From positions 434,001-498,000 of the forward strand of contig CAVSBG010000008.1 of assembly GCA_963726125.1 (NCBI GenBank): a stretch of DNA of 64,000 bases. The letters are read 5' to 3'. The stretch is from JAMXLO01 sp963726125. Its GTDB lineage: Bacteria; Pseudomonadota; Alphaproteobacteria; Acetobacterales; Acetobacteraceae. The position numbers and the translations under genes are program-made. The notes below the pieces were generated by a model that ran no database searches, was not told where the DNA came from, and saw only the letters and a list, made by a program, of their open reading frames with translations. Numbering within the stretch: position 1 is the first letter of the stretch; every line of letters begins with the position of its first letter. This document shows positions 43,524-51,803 of this stretch, piece by piece.

Positions 43524-43987
43524 TTCGCGGCCCCGCTCCCCGGCAGCGTGAAGCCATGCGTCCGTGCCCGCTCGCGTGCTTCGGTGCGACGCCGTTCCGC
43601 GGCCTCCGGCTCCCAAATTTGGAAAATACGACCGAGACCCATGAACACCACGGTCTCAGACAGTCCGGCATAATTGACCAGGGAGTCCGGCAGAACGATA
43701 CGACCTTCCTTGTCCGCCTCCACCGGGAACGCATCCGAATACAGCGAGGCTGCTAAATCATCATGAGCCTGACTGAACAAATCGAGTCGGTTCAATGGCT
43801 CGGACAACGCTTCGAATTCGGCGCTCGGCCACGCTTCAATACATTTGTGCTGATGCGATGGACGCAGCACCAGGTTTGCACCATTGGTTTCGCCGCTGGA
43901 TCGAAGCGCCGAGCGAAACGGCGCCGGAACGGATACGCGGCCCTTGGCGTCCAACCTGTTCTGGTGGGTGCCGAGGAAATTGGCCAT
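43520..43987 (-). CDS. mraZ: Transcriptional regulator MraZ
   Basis: 155 residues with two SpoVT-AbrB-like halves: FLGTHQNRLDAKGRVSVPA with FRSAL, and SDAFPVEADKEGRIVLPDSL. The DxxGR motif appears in both halves (DAKGR, DKEGR). MraZ is a ring-forming repressor of its own operon, the head gene of the dcw cluster. Four regularly spaced TGGG boxes lie 50-83 bases upstream (44037-44070), which supports autoregulation here. Confidence 0.96.
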   Translation of the reverse strand: MANFLGTHQNRLDAKGRVSVPAPFRSALRSSGETNGANLVLRPSHQHKCIEAWPSAEFEALSEPLNRLDLFSQAHDDLAASLYSDAFPVEADKEGRIVLPDSLVNYAGLSETVVFMGLGRIFQIWEPEAAERRRTEARERARTHGFTLPGSGAAK

Positions 43988-44036
43988 CCGTCCTGTAGGG
44001 CCTCTCCGGCTGGACGCCTCGCTGAGCCGACGCGTT

Positions 44037-44070
44037 TGGGAGACCGTGGGATAGCATGGGAAAAAATGGG
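44037..44070. promoter_or_regulatory. Four MraZ-type TGGG boxes at exact 10-bp spacing
   Basis: TGGG occurs at 44037, 44047, 44057 and 44067 on the plus strand, giving TGGGAGACCG, TGGGATAGCA, TGGGAAAAAA and TGGGCG. This matches the described MraZ operator form TGGGN repeated with 5-base spacers. The mraZ ATG is at 43987. On the mraZ coding strand the boxes read CCCA. No confident -35/-10 pair was found, though the boxes lie where a promoter is expected. Confidence 0.82.
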
Positions 44071-44208
44071 CGTCCAGGGCAATTCCCGCCCCGATCTGAC
44101 TTTTCCCCTCCCCATCAAGGGGTTATCAGTGGCCTTATTCTCGTTTCGTTCCTGTTGTGCTCCCGTCACTGTCGAAAATCACAGCCATTTGTATGAGGCA
44201 ACGAAAAC

Positions 44209-44594
44209 GCCAGACGGCCTGTAAGCCGGGTTCTGTCCGCACCCGAGAGTGCGGGACGACCATTCCTCTTGGGCGCACCTCGCAATGCGCCTCACGCGAC
44301 CAACCCGGACAGCGGAGCGGGAATGCCCCTGCGCCTTGCGGCGCCACCATCCCTATTCGGTCTTGCTCCCGGTGGGGTTTACCCTGCCGCTCCTGTTGCC
44401 AGGCGCGCGGTGCGCTCTTACCGCCCCGTTTCGCCCGTGCCCGCGGGCTGTCTCGCGACGCTTGCGCGGGCGGTGTGTTTTCTGTGGCACTATCCCTGGG
44501 GTCGCCCCCGCCGGGCGTTACCCGGCACCGTATTCCCGTGGAGCCCGGACTTTCCTCTACCGCTCACGCAGCAGCGGCCGTCCAGCCGTCTGAC
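44209..44594 (-). ncRNA. rnpB: RNase P RNA, bacterial type A
   Basis: About 386 nt on the minus strand. The 5' end GTCAGACGGC pairs with the 3' GCCGTCTGGC as a ten-base P1 helix. Conserved blocks follow in order: GAGGAAAGTCCGGGC (44543-44557), the ACAGAAA region (near 44480), GGGTAAACCCC, AGACCGAATAGGGA and the 3' ACAGAACCCGGCTTACAG (44219-44236). The RNA is the catalytic subunit that trims tRNA 5' ends. Open frames across this stretch on the plus strand are spurious. It lies upstream of mraZ in the same direction. Confidence 0.97.
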
Positions 44595-44642
44595 CACACA
44601 GACATGTATGACCCCACCCCCTGCGTCAAGCACACCACAAAC

Positions 44643-44682
44643 TTCCCTCTCCCGCTGGAGCGGGGGAGGGTGGGGAGGGGGT
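44643..44682. repeat. Variant palindromic repeat (locus F)
   Basis: CCCTCTCCCGCTGGAGCGGG followed by GGAGGGTGGGGAGGGGG: same architecture as the other copies but with the core CGCTGGAGCG. Located between the rnpB 5' end and the amidase stop; it could end amidase transcription. Confidence 0.75.
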
Positions 44683-44694
44683 CGGCCACCTTCG

Positions 44695-46089
44695 TCAGAG
44701 TGCTGGCCGCCGCCCCCGCGTCCCAGCCGCCAGCTCAAACTGGTGCCCAACCCGGAGCACGGTCGCATCACCCCACGCCGGCCCCATGATCTCCAGCCCC
44801 AGCGGCAGGCCGGTCGCCGTGAACCCCCCGCACACCACCATCGAGGGCAACGCCGCCACATTCGCCACCGTCGTCAGCATCGGCCGGGAAAACCCATCAT
44901 CCGGCCGCTGCTCAGTGAGCAATGGCGCCGTCCCCACGGTCGGCACGGTCAGCAGCACATCGAACTTTTCGAACGCTTTCGCCGTGGTCGCGATCAGGTC
45001 GGTCCGCCGCCGCTGTGCCGCGATATAGTCGGCCGCGCGGATCAGTGCCCCCGCCAGCACCCTCACCCGGAACACCCGCGAATACTCAGCCAGCCGCGTC
45101 TTCAGCGTCGCCTCGTGCAGCGCATAGGCCTCCGACGAGATGATCACCCGCCCTACCGCGTTGTATTCCTGCACCGCCGGCAGCGTCGCGTCCTCCACCC
45201 GGCAGCCCAGCCCGCGCAACGTGGTCGCCGCCTGGTTGATCATCCGCAGCATCTCGGGCGAGACCGGCACGTCGTGCTCATGGAACCGCCGCAGCAGCCC
45301 CACCCGTAGCCCTCGCAGCGGTGCTCCGATCGCCGCCGCATACGAGCCGCCCGGTCCCGGCACCGAGGCCGGATCCGCGGGATCGTGTCCGGCCAGCGCG
45401 TCGAGCAGAATCGCGCAATCCTCCGCCGTCCAGGCCATCGGCCCCGCGGTATCCAAACTTGGCGCCAGCGGGATCACGCCCCGCCGCGACACCAGACCCG
45501 GCGTCGGCTTCAGCCCCGCGATACCGCAATACGCCGCTGGCAGCCGGATCGACCCTCCGGTGTCGGACCCGAGCGCCCCCAATACCAACCCGGCCGCCAC
45601 CGCAGCCCCCGACCCGGAACTCGACCCCCCGGTGAATCGCCTGATATCCCAGGGATTGTGCGCCGGCGGCCAGGGCAGGTCGAACGCCGGCCCGCCAATC
45701 GCGAACTCATGCGTCGCCAGCTTGCCCAGCATCACCACACCCGCGGCATGCAGCCGCCGTACCGTCTCGGCATCGGCCTTCGGCACATTGTCCGCCAGGA
45801 TCCGCGAGTGCGCCGTGGTCCGCACCCCAGCCGTCTCATAGATGTCCTTGTAGCCAACCGGGATCCCCAGCAGCGGCCCTCGCCGCCCGGCCATCACCGC
45901 CCGCTCCGCCGCCCGAGCCTCCGCCAGCGCCTGCTTCTCCGTCACCAGCAGGAACGCGTTCAACTGAGGATCAAGTGCCTCGATCCGCGCCAGCTTCTCT
46001 TTCGCCAGTTCCACCGGAGAAAGCCGCTTCGCCGCGATCAGCCGCCCCGCCTCGGCAATGGTAAAGTTTGATAGGCCGGTATCCGTCAT
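44695..46089 (-). CDS. Amidase signature family hydrolase (AtzE/GatA-like)
   Basis: 464 residues. The Ser-cisSer-Lys triad is intact: Lys81 in IPVGYKDIYE, the Ser cluster GGSSSGSG (154-161) and nucleophile Ser180 in GSDTGGSIR. The C-terminal FTATGLPLGLEIMGP is typical. Family members hydrolyse amides such as carboxybiuret, mandelamide or Gln-tRNA intermediates; the real substrate here is unknown. It overlaps by four bases the gene for a small AtzG/GatC-like protein, suggesting a two-subunit amidase like AtzE-AtzG. Confidence 0.9.
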   Translation of the reverse strand: MTDTGLSNFTIAEAGRLIAAKRLSPVELAKEKLARIEALDPQLNAFLLVTEKQALAEARAAERAVMAGRRGPLLGIPVGYKDIYETAGVRTTAHSRILADNVPKADAETVRRLHAAGVVMLGKLATHEFAIGGPAFDLPWPPAHNPWDIRRFTGGSSSGSGAAVAAGLVLGALGSDTGGSIRLPAAYCGIAGLKPTPGLVSRRGVIPLAPSLDTAGPMAWTAEDCAILLDALAGHDPADPASVPGPGGSYAAAIGAPLRGLRVGLLRRFHEHDVPVSPEMLRMINQAATTLRGLGCRVEDATLPAVQEYNAVGRVIISSEAYALHEATLKTRLAEYSRVFRVRVLAGALIRAADYIAAQRRRTDLIATTAKAFEKFDVLLTVPTVGTAPLLTEQRPDDGFSRPMLTTVANVAALPSMVVCGGFTATGLPLGLEIMGPAWGDATVLRVGHQFELAAGTRGRRPAL

Positions 46090-46496
46090 CGCCTGCGCCG
46101 AGCGGACTTGCGCGCTGCCGGCTTTGCCACCCGGCGCTTCGCCACGGCCCCGGCCTTCGCCTTCGCGGTCACCTTCGGCTTCGCTGTGACCTTCGCCTTG
46201 GTCCTTGTCTTCGCGACCGGCTTCGCCGCGGCGGCGCGCTTCGCCGGCGCCTTCTTCACCGCAGCAACCGGTGCGGTGGCGGTCGTCACAGGCACAGCCG
46301 CAGGGGGCGGCAGCCGGAACGACAAAGCCATGTCGTCGGCCAGCGGCCGATCGTGCGGGATCGAATCGATCAGCCCGGCAACCTGCCGCCAGGCCAGGAC
46401 CAGGTCCGCGACCTGCCCAGGGTTGAGCATGAGTCCAGCCCGAGATACCAGCAGTTGCATCTCGCCCGGACTGATAGGTGTGACAGGCGTCGACAC
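46086..46496 (-). CDS. Small AtzG/GatC-like amidase partner with histone-H1-like tail
   Basis: 136 residues in two parts. Residues 1-65 (SRAGLMLNPGQVADLVLAWR, LIDSIPHDRPLADDMALSFR) resemble AtzG/DUF4089 or GatC subunits that wrap around amidases. Residues about 80-136 are Lys/Ala/Arg/Thr-rich repeats (KAKVTAKPKVTAKAKAG, RRVAKPAARKSARRRR) like bacterial histone-H1-like proteins. The combination is unusual. It is coupled to the amidase gene by a four-base overlap. The DNA here is itself repetitive. N-terminal homology is judged by pattern only. Confidence 0.65.
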   Translation of the reverse strand: MSTPVTPISPGEMQLLVSRAGLMLNPGQVADLVLAWRQVAGLIDSIPHDRPLADDMALSFRLPPPAAVPVTTATAPVAAVKKAPAKRAAAAKPVAKTRTKAKVTAKPKVTAKAKAGAVAKRRVAKPAARKSARRRR

Positions 46497-46529
46497 GGAC
46501 CCGAGACCCTTCGAAACGGCCAGAAAACC

Positions 46530-47642
46530 CTAGTCAGCCGTGTCCGCAGCGGCAAGTCGGGATGCCAGGTTTTCTTCACCGATCGGATCAATTCGCCGCC
46601 CCGCACCCCGGTCGAATACGTGCATGTGTTCGACCTGGGGCGCCACCGACAGTCGTTCACCGCCGGCGCTCGGCCCCGCCAGCTTGACCACCAGCGGGTG
46701 ATCGCCGTCCAGCCGACCATGCACCAGCGTCTCCGAGCCAAGCGGCTCGACGAGATCGATCGCCATGTCCAGCCCCACCCCGGGAACCAGGTGCTCCGGC
46801 CGGATCCCGACCGTGAGCTTGTCGCCATCTGTCCCCGCCCGCCGCCCGTCGGCAAACGGCAACAGCAGCCCGATGTCCAACAACGCCGCCGAACCTCCGC
46901 GGGCCAGCGTCGCCGGCAGGAAGTTCATCGTCGGCGCCCCGATGAAGCCAGCCACATACGTATCCGCTGGTCGCGCGAAAATCTCCATTGGGGAGGCGAG
47001 TTGCGCCGGCTGCCCCTGATGCAGCACCAGCAGCCGATCGCCCAGCGTCATCGCCTCCACCTGGTCGTGCGTGACGAAAAGGCTGGTTACGCCGAGCCGC
47101 CGTTGCAGCCGCCGGATCTCGGCCCGCATTGCCAGCCTCAGCTTGGCATCCAGGTTGGACAGCGGTTCGTCGAACAGGAACAGCTTCGGATGCCGCACGA
47201 TCGCGCGCCCCATCGCCACCCGTTGCCGCTGTCCCCCCGACAGTTGTCGAGGTTTCCGCGCCAGCAGTTCCCCCAACCCCAAAAGTCCCGCCGCTTCATC
47301 CACCCGCGTGCGTATGTCGGTCCGCGACAGCCCGCGGATGCGCAACCCGTATGCCATGTTGTCGAACACGGTCATGTGCGGATACAGCGCGTAATTCTGG
47401 AACACCATGGCGATGTCCCGCTCCGACGGGTCGAGCTGGGTCACGTCGCGCCCCTCCAGCACCACCCGCCCGGCGGTCGGCCGTTCCAGCCCGGCGACCA
47501 GCCGCAGCAGCGTCGACTTGCCGCATCCCGAGGCCCCCACGATGACCAGCATCTCGCCATCCGCCAGGGTGAGATCGATCCCGTGCAGCACGTCGATCAG
47601 TCCGAAGCTCTTGCGCAGGCCGTGGAGTTCCAGGGTCGCCAT
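46530..47642 (-). CDS. UgpC/MalK-type ABC transporter ATP-binding protein
   Basis: 370 residues from MATLELHGLRKSFG. Walker A GASGCGKS, Q-loop FQNYALYPHMTV, signature LSGGQRQRVA, Walker B LFLFDEPLSNLD, switch FVTHDQVEAM, then a C-terminal regulatory TOBE domain (ADGRRAGTDGDKLTVGIRPE). CUT1-family ATPases of this type serve sugar, glycerol-phosphate or polyol importers. No binding protein or permease is adjacent, so it may serve several transporters. It precedes the AtzG-like gene by 33 bases. Confidence 0.9.
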   Translation of the reverse strand: MATLELHGLRKSFGLIDVLHGIDLTLADGEMLVIVGASGCGKSTLLRLVAGLERPTAGRVVLEGRDVTQLDPSERDIAMVFQNYALYPHMTVFDNMAYGLRIRGLSRTDIRTRVDEAAGLLGLGELLARKPRQLSGGQRQRVAMGRAIVRHPKLFLFDEPLSNLDAKLRLAMRAEIRRLQRRLGVTSLFVTHDQVEAMTLGDRLLVLHQGQPAQLASPMEIFARPADTYVAGFIGAPTMNFLPATLARGGSAALLDIGLLLPFADGRRAGTDGDKLTVGIRPEHLVPGVGLDMAIDLVEPLGSETLVHGRLDGDHPLVVKLAGPSAGGERLSVAPQVEHMHVFDRGAGRRIDPIGEENLASRLAAADTAD

Positions 47643-47757
47643 GCCCCCCATGGTGCCATCCCGCCCGTGCCATCGGCAATCGCGGTTGCGTCAAGCAAGC
47701 AAGGGTTCACACGGAGATCACTGAGGGTCCACGCAGGACCACTGGAGAGGGCGTCAT

Positions 47758-47842
47758 CGTCATGGCGTGGCTTGCCACGCCATCCACGTCTTCGTTGGCT
47801 GCAAGGAAAGACGTGGATGGCCGGCCTGCGCCAGCCACGACA
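47758..47842. repeat. Imperfect palindromic intergenic element
   Basis: Left half GTCATGGCGTGGCTTGCCAC then GCCATCCACGTCTT; right half AAGACGTGGATGGCCGGCCT then GCGCCAGCCACGAC, pairing around a 15-base loop. It lies in the 248-base gap between metW's end and the ATPase start. The preceding bases 47708-47745 (CACGGAGATCACTGAGGG) resemble another common dispersed repeat. No coding frame is credible here. Confidence 0.65.
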
Positions 47843-47890
47843 ACCGGGGATGCCGCTCTCAAGTTAAAGTACTTCTTCCGCGGCGAGCCC

Positions 47891-48529
47891 TCAAACCCGC
47901 CGCAACAGAAACAGCCCCTGCTCCCCGAACAGGTTCGCCATCCGCGGCGCACGTCGCCATGGTGTCCGCCCGCCCTCGTCATCCGCGGCGAGCCAGCTCT
48001 CCACAGCATAGCCATCGTGCGTGCACAGATCGAAGAAGTCGCGGATCGTGCATGGATGGATGTTGGGCGTCTCATGCCACGGCCGATCCCATGTCGGCGT
48101 CACCGGCATGCGCCCGGTGCTGAGCAGTTGCCACCGCACCAACCAATGTCCGAAGTTCGGAAAGCTGACCACCGCCCGCGTGCCGATACGCAGCATCTGC
48201 CGAAGCACGGTGCGCGGCTGTTCCACTGCCTGCAGCGTGCGTGACAGCACCACGTAGTCGAACGCACCGTCCGGGTAGTGTGCAAGATCGCTATCGGCGT
48301 CACCATGCATCACTGCCATGCCGTGCGCCACCGCGCGGATCACCTGCGCCATGTCGATCTCGATGCCGCGTGCATCGCACCCTTTGGTCCGAGACAGGTG
48401 ATCGATCAGAGCCCCATCACCGCAGCCAATATCCAGCACGCGCGAGCCAGGCGCGATCATCTCAGCAATCAGCCGCAGATCGACGCGCATGTTCTTGGCA
48501 ACGAAGCGCACGGGATCGTGGCTGGTCAT
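47891..48529 (-). CDS. metW: MetW-like methyltransferase-fold protein
   Basis: 212 residues. MRVDLRLIAEMIAPGSRVLD, IGCGDGALIDHL (SAM-type glycine loop), GIEIDMAQVIRAVAHG, FDYVVLSRTLQAVEQP, VSFPNFGHWLVRWQLL and TPTWDRPWHETPNIHPCTIR are MetW hallmarks. MetW is normally paired with MetX (homoserine acyltransferase) and stimulates it in methionine synthesis. No metX lies upstream here; a repeat and a class II aldolase do. ATG 48529 is chosen since the longer reading runs through the GC-rich repeat. Confidence 0.92.
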   Translation of the reverse strand: MTSHDPVRFVAKNMRVDLRLIAEMIAPGSRVLDIGCGDGALIDHLSRTKGCDARGIEIDMAQVIRAVAHGMAVMHGDADSDLAHYPDGAFDYVVLSRTLQAVEQPRTVLRQMLRIGTRAVVSFPNFGHWLVRWQLLSTGRMPVTPTWDRPWHETPNIHPCTIRDFFDLCTHDGYAVESWLAADDEGGRTPWRRAPRMANLFGEQGLFLLRRV

Positions 48530-48567
48530 CAGTTGGCCATGATAGCGCGACGGAGCCACCCCCCAAA

Positions 48568-48619
48568 CTCCCCCTCCCCTTGCGGGAGGGGGTTGCGGGA
48601 GGGGGTAGGGGGAGGGGCG
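48568..48619. repeat. CCCCTTGCGGGAGGGG palindromic repeat (locus G)
   Basis: One arm with an extra GCGGGAGGGGG segment, so slightly longer than other copies, perhaps a partial duplication. It lies about 40 bases upstream of metW and after the aldolase gene's stop. Confidence 0.88.
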
Positions 48620-48700
48620 CCGCCACCCCCCAAAAACGCCGATGGCCGGCCCACGCCCGGTCAAACCAGGCACAAGCCGGCCACCCAAGCACCGAAAGTG

Positions 48701-49480
48701 TCAGTCCTTATAGTCGGGCTGTGTCTTGTCGAGTTGCCGCTTCAGCGCATCGAAGTGCCAGTCGCACGGCGGACGACCGCCATATGACTCGCCCTTCTTG
48801 TATGACGCGATGGTCGCCTCGACCACGTCATCCGGCAGGAACTTCAACTGCCGCCCACTGGACATCGCGTAAAGCTGCACCTGCGCCACCCGCTCGGAGT
48901 AGTACAGGAAGTCGTAAGCCTCCGCGACCGTGTTGCCGAACGTGCAGATGCCATGACTGGCCATCATCAGCACCTTCTTGTCGCCCACCAGCCCCGCGAG
49001 CCGCTCCCCTTCCTCAGGATCGAATGCCGGCCCGGCGTAGGTGTTGTCATAGGCGGTCACCATCATGATGCCCACCTCGGTCTGCCCGATCGGCAGGATC
49101 CGCGGATCCTCCAGCCGAGCCAGCGCGCTGGCATACGGCTGATGCGTATGGAACACCGCCGCCGCCGCAGGCACCAGGCGATGGATCGGCGCGTGGATGC
49201 AGTAGGCGGAGCGCTCGATCATGCCCTCACCGGAGAGCAGGGTTCCGTCATAGCCGACCTCCAGCAGGCAGCTCGCGGTCACCTCCGACCAGTGCAGCCC
49301 GAACGGGATTTGATAGTATCGGTCGTTACGACCCGGCACGCGCAGCGTCAGGTGGTTGAAGATACCTTCATGAAACCCATGCACGACCGCGATGCGATGC
49401 GCGGCGGCGAGATCAACCCGTGCCTGCCACTGAGCATCGGCGAGGGCTACGTCCTGGGTGTCCAGCGATTCAAGCGGCAT
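48701..49480 (-). CDS. Class II aldolase/adducin family protein
   Basis: 259 residues. Zinc-binding pairs HTHQPYASALA and MMASHGICTFG, and the substrate loop GIFNHLTLRVPG, place it in the class II aldolase/adducin superfamily (fuculose-phosphate aldolase fold). This subgroup (long, with GLHWSEVTASCLLEVGYDG) is usually annotated only at family level and may act on hydroxy-acids or alpha-decarboxylation products. Start ATG at 49480. Single gene in its strand run, followed by metW after a repeat. Confidence 0.88.
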   Translation of the reverse strand: MPLESLDTQDVALADAQWQARVDLAAAHRIAVVHGFHEGIFNHLTLRVPGRNDRYYQIPFGLHWSEVTASCLLEVGYDGTLLSGEGMIERSAYCIHAPIHRLVPAAAAVFHTHQPYASALARLEDPRILPIGQTEVGIMMVTAYDNTYAGPAFDPEEGERLAGLVGDKKVLMMASHGICTFGNTVAEAYDFLYYSERVAQVQLYAMSSGRQLKFLPDDVVEATIASYKKGESYGGRPPCDWHFDALKRQLDKTQPDYKD

Positions 49481-49614
49481 GGTGGGGAGGCTCCTGGTGA
49501 TTGCTGGACTGGGATGATCCGACGCGCCGCCTCGCGGGTCAATGGCGGATGGCGCCCGCGCTCGGATTCCCTTTCATTTGCAACTATACTGCGGATTGGG
49601 CGCGGCCCGTGAAA

Positions 49615-50592
49615 TCATGCCTCCAGATACTCCGCGAAATACTCCTCCGCGCTGATCCGCCGCCCGACGATGCCCGCCACGCGCGCCTGTTCCACGAAGA
49701 CCTCGATCGTCGCGCAGTTCCGCTCGAACCCGTCCGCGTGGAAGTCTGCGCCCATCAGTGCCTCGGTCTCCTCCAGATCCGCATCCTGCCAGGGCGACGC
49801 ATAGGGAAACGACCGCTGGGCCTTGCCGAACGCCTCGGTGCACGCGCAGAACGCATCGGTCAGCGCGCGCGCGATCCACTTGTTCGCCTCCCACGCCTCG
49901 CGCCGCAGCACAACAAGATGCTGGGGCGGGAACATCCCCGTCGCCCGGAAATAATCCCGCTCGATCGCCCGAATATCCGGGAACAGCCGTACGATCGGCC
50001 CTTCGGTCGGATGATACCGGCGCGGTCGCGGGGGGCTGTAGATCGCGTCCAAATCGCCGGCGATCAGCATCTCCGACAAGGCCCGCCCTGTCGGCGCCGA
50101 CGCCACGCCGTCCGGCAGCGTATACACATGGCTGGTGATGTTCGGCTCGTCCACCGGCCCGATGCACCACCGCAAATCCTCCGGCGGCACGCCGATGAAG
50201 CGAAGGAAATGCCGGTACCAGATCGACCCGCTCGCCACCCAGTCGTACATCCCCACGCGCTTTCCCCGCAGATCGGCCGCGGTGCTCACCGCGCCGTCCT
50301 TGCGCACGTACAGATCGCGCCCGGTAAAATTACGCAGCGGGAACGCCGGCAGCGCCACCAGGCTGCGATCGCCCTTGTCGATCCGCCGCAGGTGCCCCGC
50401 CATCGAGGACTCGCCGCCATGAACCGTCGGATCGCTCGCCGCGCGACGCAGCATCTCGGCCCGTGCCGGCCACGATCCCTCGCGTCCCAGCACCATCGTC
50501 AGATCGATCCCGTCAGGCTTCACTGCCCCCACCGCAAGCGGCATGACGCGCGCATAATCAGCGCAGGTAAGGCGTATCGGCAGATCGGCCAT
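49615..50592 (-). CDS. Periplasmic-binding-fold protein, 4,5-dihydroxyphthalate decarboxylase-like
   Basis: 325 residues without a recognisable signal peptide. RLTCADYARVMPLAVGAVKP, ALPAFPLRNFTGRDLYVRKD, DLRGKRVGMYDWVASGSIWY and LFPDIRAIERDYFRATGMFP correspond to the Pht5/NMT1-like family, where some members decarboxylate 4,5-dihydroxyphthalate and most are uncharacterised. No phthalate pathway genes are adjacent, so the enzymatic label is only a family label. It is 15 bases downstream of the FHA-phosphatase gene's end. Confidence 0.8.
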   Translation of the reverse strand: MADLPIRLTCADYARVMPLAVGAVKPDGIDLTMVLGREGSWPARAEMLRRAASDPTVHGGESSMAGHLRRIDKGDRSLVALPAFPLRNFTGRDLYVRKDGAVSTAADLRGKRVGMYDWVASGSIWYRHFLRFIGVPPEDLRWCIGPVDEPNITSHVYTLPDGVASAPTGRALSEMLIAGDLDAIYSPPRPRRYHPTEGPIVRLFPDIRAIERDYFRATGMFPPQHLVVLRREAWEANKWIARALTDAFCACTEAFGKAQRSFPYASPWQDADLEETEALMGADFHADGFERNCATIEVFVEQARVAGIVGRRISAEEYFAEYLEA

Positions 50593-50607
50593 GTCGTAAT
50601 TCCTGTG

Positions 50608-51762
50608 TCAGACGAAGCGCAAAGCCAGCGCGGAGAAATCATCCTCCAGCGGTCCCGGCCTCGCGGCAATACGCACAGTGTCGTAGAGCCGGCGCGGACC
50701 GCCCGGCGACTCCATCATCGGCAGTAGCGAAAGGATCTGCGACAGGGTCCATTCGCGGCCCTCGCGGTCGGTGATCTCGAACACGCCATCGCTGAACAGG
50801 AATAGCGAACTGCCCTGTGGGACCGCCGAGCGAGCTGCCGCGACCTCGCGGTCCGCCGCGATGCCGACAGATGGGTTGCGCGTGCCAAACGGCACGGGCT
50901 CCGTCGCGCCAGGCGGCAGCATGTAGGCCGGATGATGACCGGCAGTCGCGAAGTTGATGGTGCGATCGACCGTGTCGTACACGCCGTACCACATGGTGAA
51001 GAACAGATTGTTGTGGCGCTCCATCGGGAATTGTCGATTCAACCCGCGGATCACCGCCGCGGGGTCGCGAAAGTCCACCTCCGGTAGCATGCGCTGCCGC
51101 AACACATTCGCCACCGTCACGGAGAACAGCGCGGATCCCGCCCCGTGCCCGGCAACGTCCAGCATGTAAGCTGTGAAAAACCGGGAATCGAGCATCTGAT
51201 AGCCGAACGCATCACCGCCCAACCGCGTACATGGCTGATAGAACCACTCGGCGATGATCGGTCCCTCGGCCATCGGAGGCGGCAACACAGACAACACGTA
51301 ATCGTGCGCCTCGACCAACTCCCGGTCGAGCGCTTCCCATCCCGCCAATTCCTGCTGGCTGCGCCGATGATAGTTCAGCGAGTAGGCACCGATGGTGATG
51401 CGCGCCCCATCGTCCAGCGCCACCGCCGTTTCAACGCGGTCACCGTTGACGAACGTACCGTTGGTGGAACCAAGATCAGTGATGACGATATGATCGTCGC
51501 ACCGCTCGAACCGGCAATGCCGGCGCGACACGGTGCTGCCTTCAAGTATGATCTCGCTTGGCGCGCTGCGCCCGATAGTGAGCGGCAGCAGGTTCAGAGT
51601 GACGCGGCGAGGCGGACCGTTCTCGTCCAGCACCAGCAGCAGATGCGCCGACGCATCCGCGTGTTCCGGCCGCATGGCGGTGCCTGGCCGAATGCTGACG
51701 GTCCGGTCTGAGAAATCTTGGTCATCTGTTTCGGCCACTGCCGCACCGCCCAGGCAACGCAC
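50608..51762 (-). CDS. FHA domain-SpoIIE/PP2C-type serine phosphatase
   Basis: 384 residues. An FHA domain (about 50-125) has IGRSAPSEIIL, STVSRRHCRFE and ITDLGSTNGTFVNG, the phosphothreonine-binding loops. A PP2C-like SpoIIE domain (about 165-384) has GGDAFGY, DVAGHGAGSALFS, TAGHHPAYML, LFLFSDGVFE and EDDFSALAL with the metal-binding aspartates. This would read a phospho-Thr partner and dephosphorylate Ser/Thr proteins or an anti-anti-sigma factor. The first codon is probably GTG (51762, or 51738); the exact start is uncertain. No kinase or STAS gene is near. Confidence 0.9.
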   Translation of the reverse strand: MRCLGGAAVAETDDQDFSDRTVSIRPGTAMRPEHADASAHLLLVLDENGPPRRVTLNLLPLTIGRSAPSEIILEGSTVSRRHCRFERCDDHIVITDLGSTNGTFVNGDRVETAVALDDGARITIGAYSLNYHRRSQQELAGWEALDRELVEAHDYVLSVLPPPMAEGPIIAEWFYQPCTRLGGDAFGYQMLDSRFFTAYMLDVAGHGAGSALFSVTVANVLRQRMLPEVDFRDPAAVIRGLNRQFPMERHNNLFFTMWYGVYDTVDRTINFATAGHHPAYMLPPGATEPVPFGTRNPSVGIAADREVAAARSAVPQGSSLFLFSDGVFEITDREGREWTLSQILSLLPMMESPGGPRRLYDTVRIAARPGPLEDDFSALALRFV

Positions 51763-51803
51763 GCGGCGTTATTCTGGACGGTAACAGCAGTGCAATCAAG
51801 CGG

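Noticed and set aside
44157..45309. Overlapping plus-strand open frames over 44.2-45.3 kb
   Set aside because: They cover the RNase P RNA gene and the antisense of the amidase; no family pattern and arginine/proline-rich composition.
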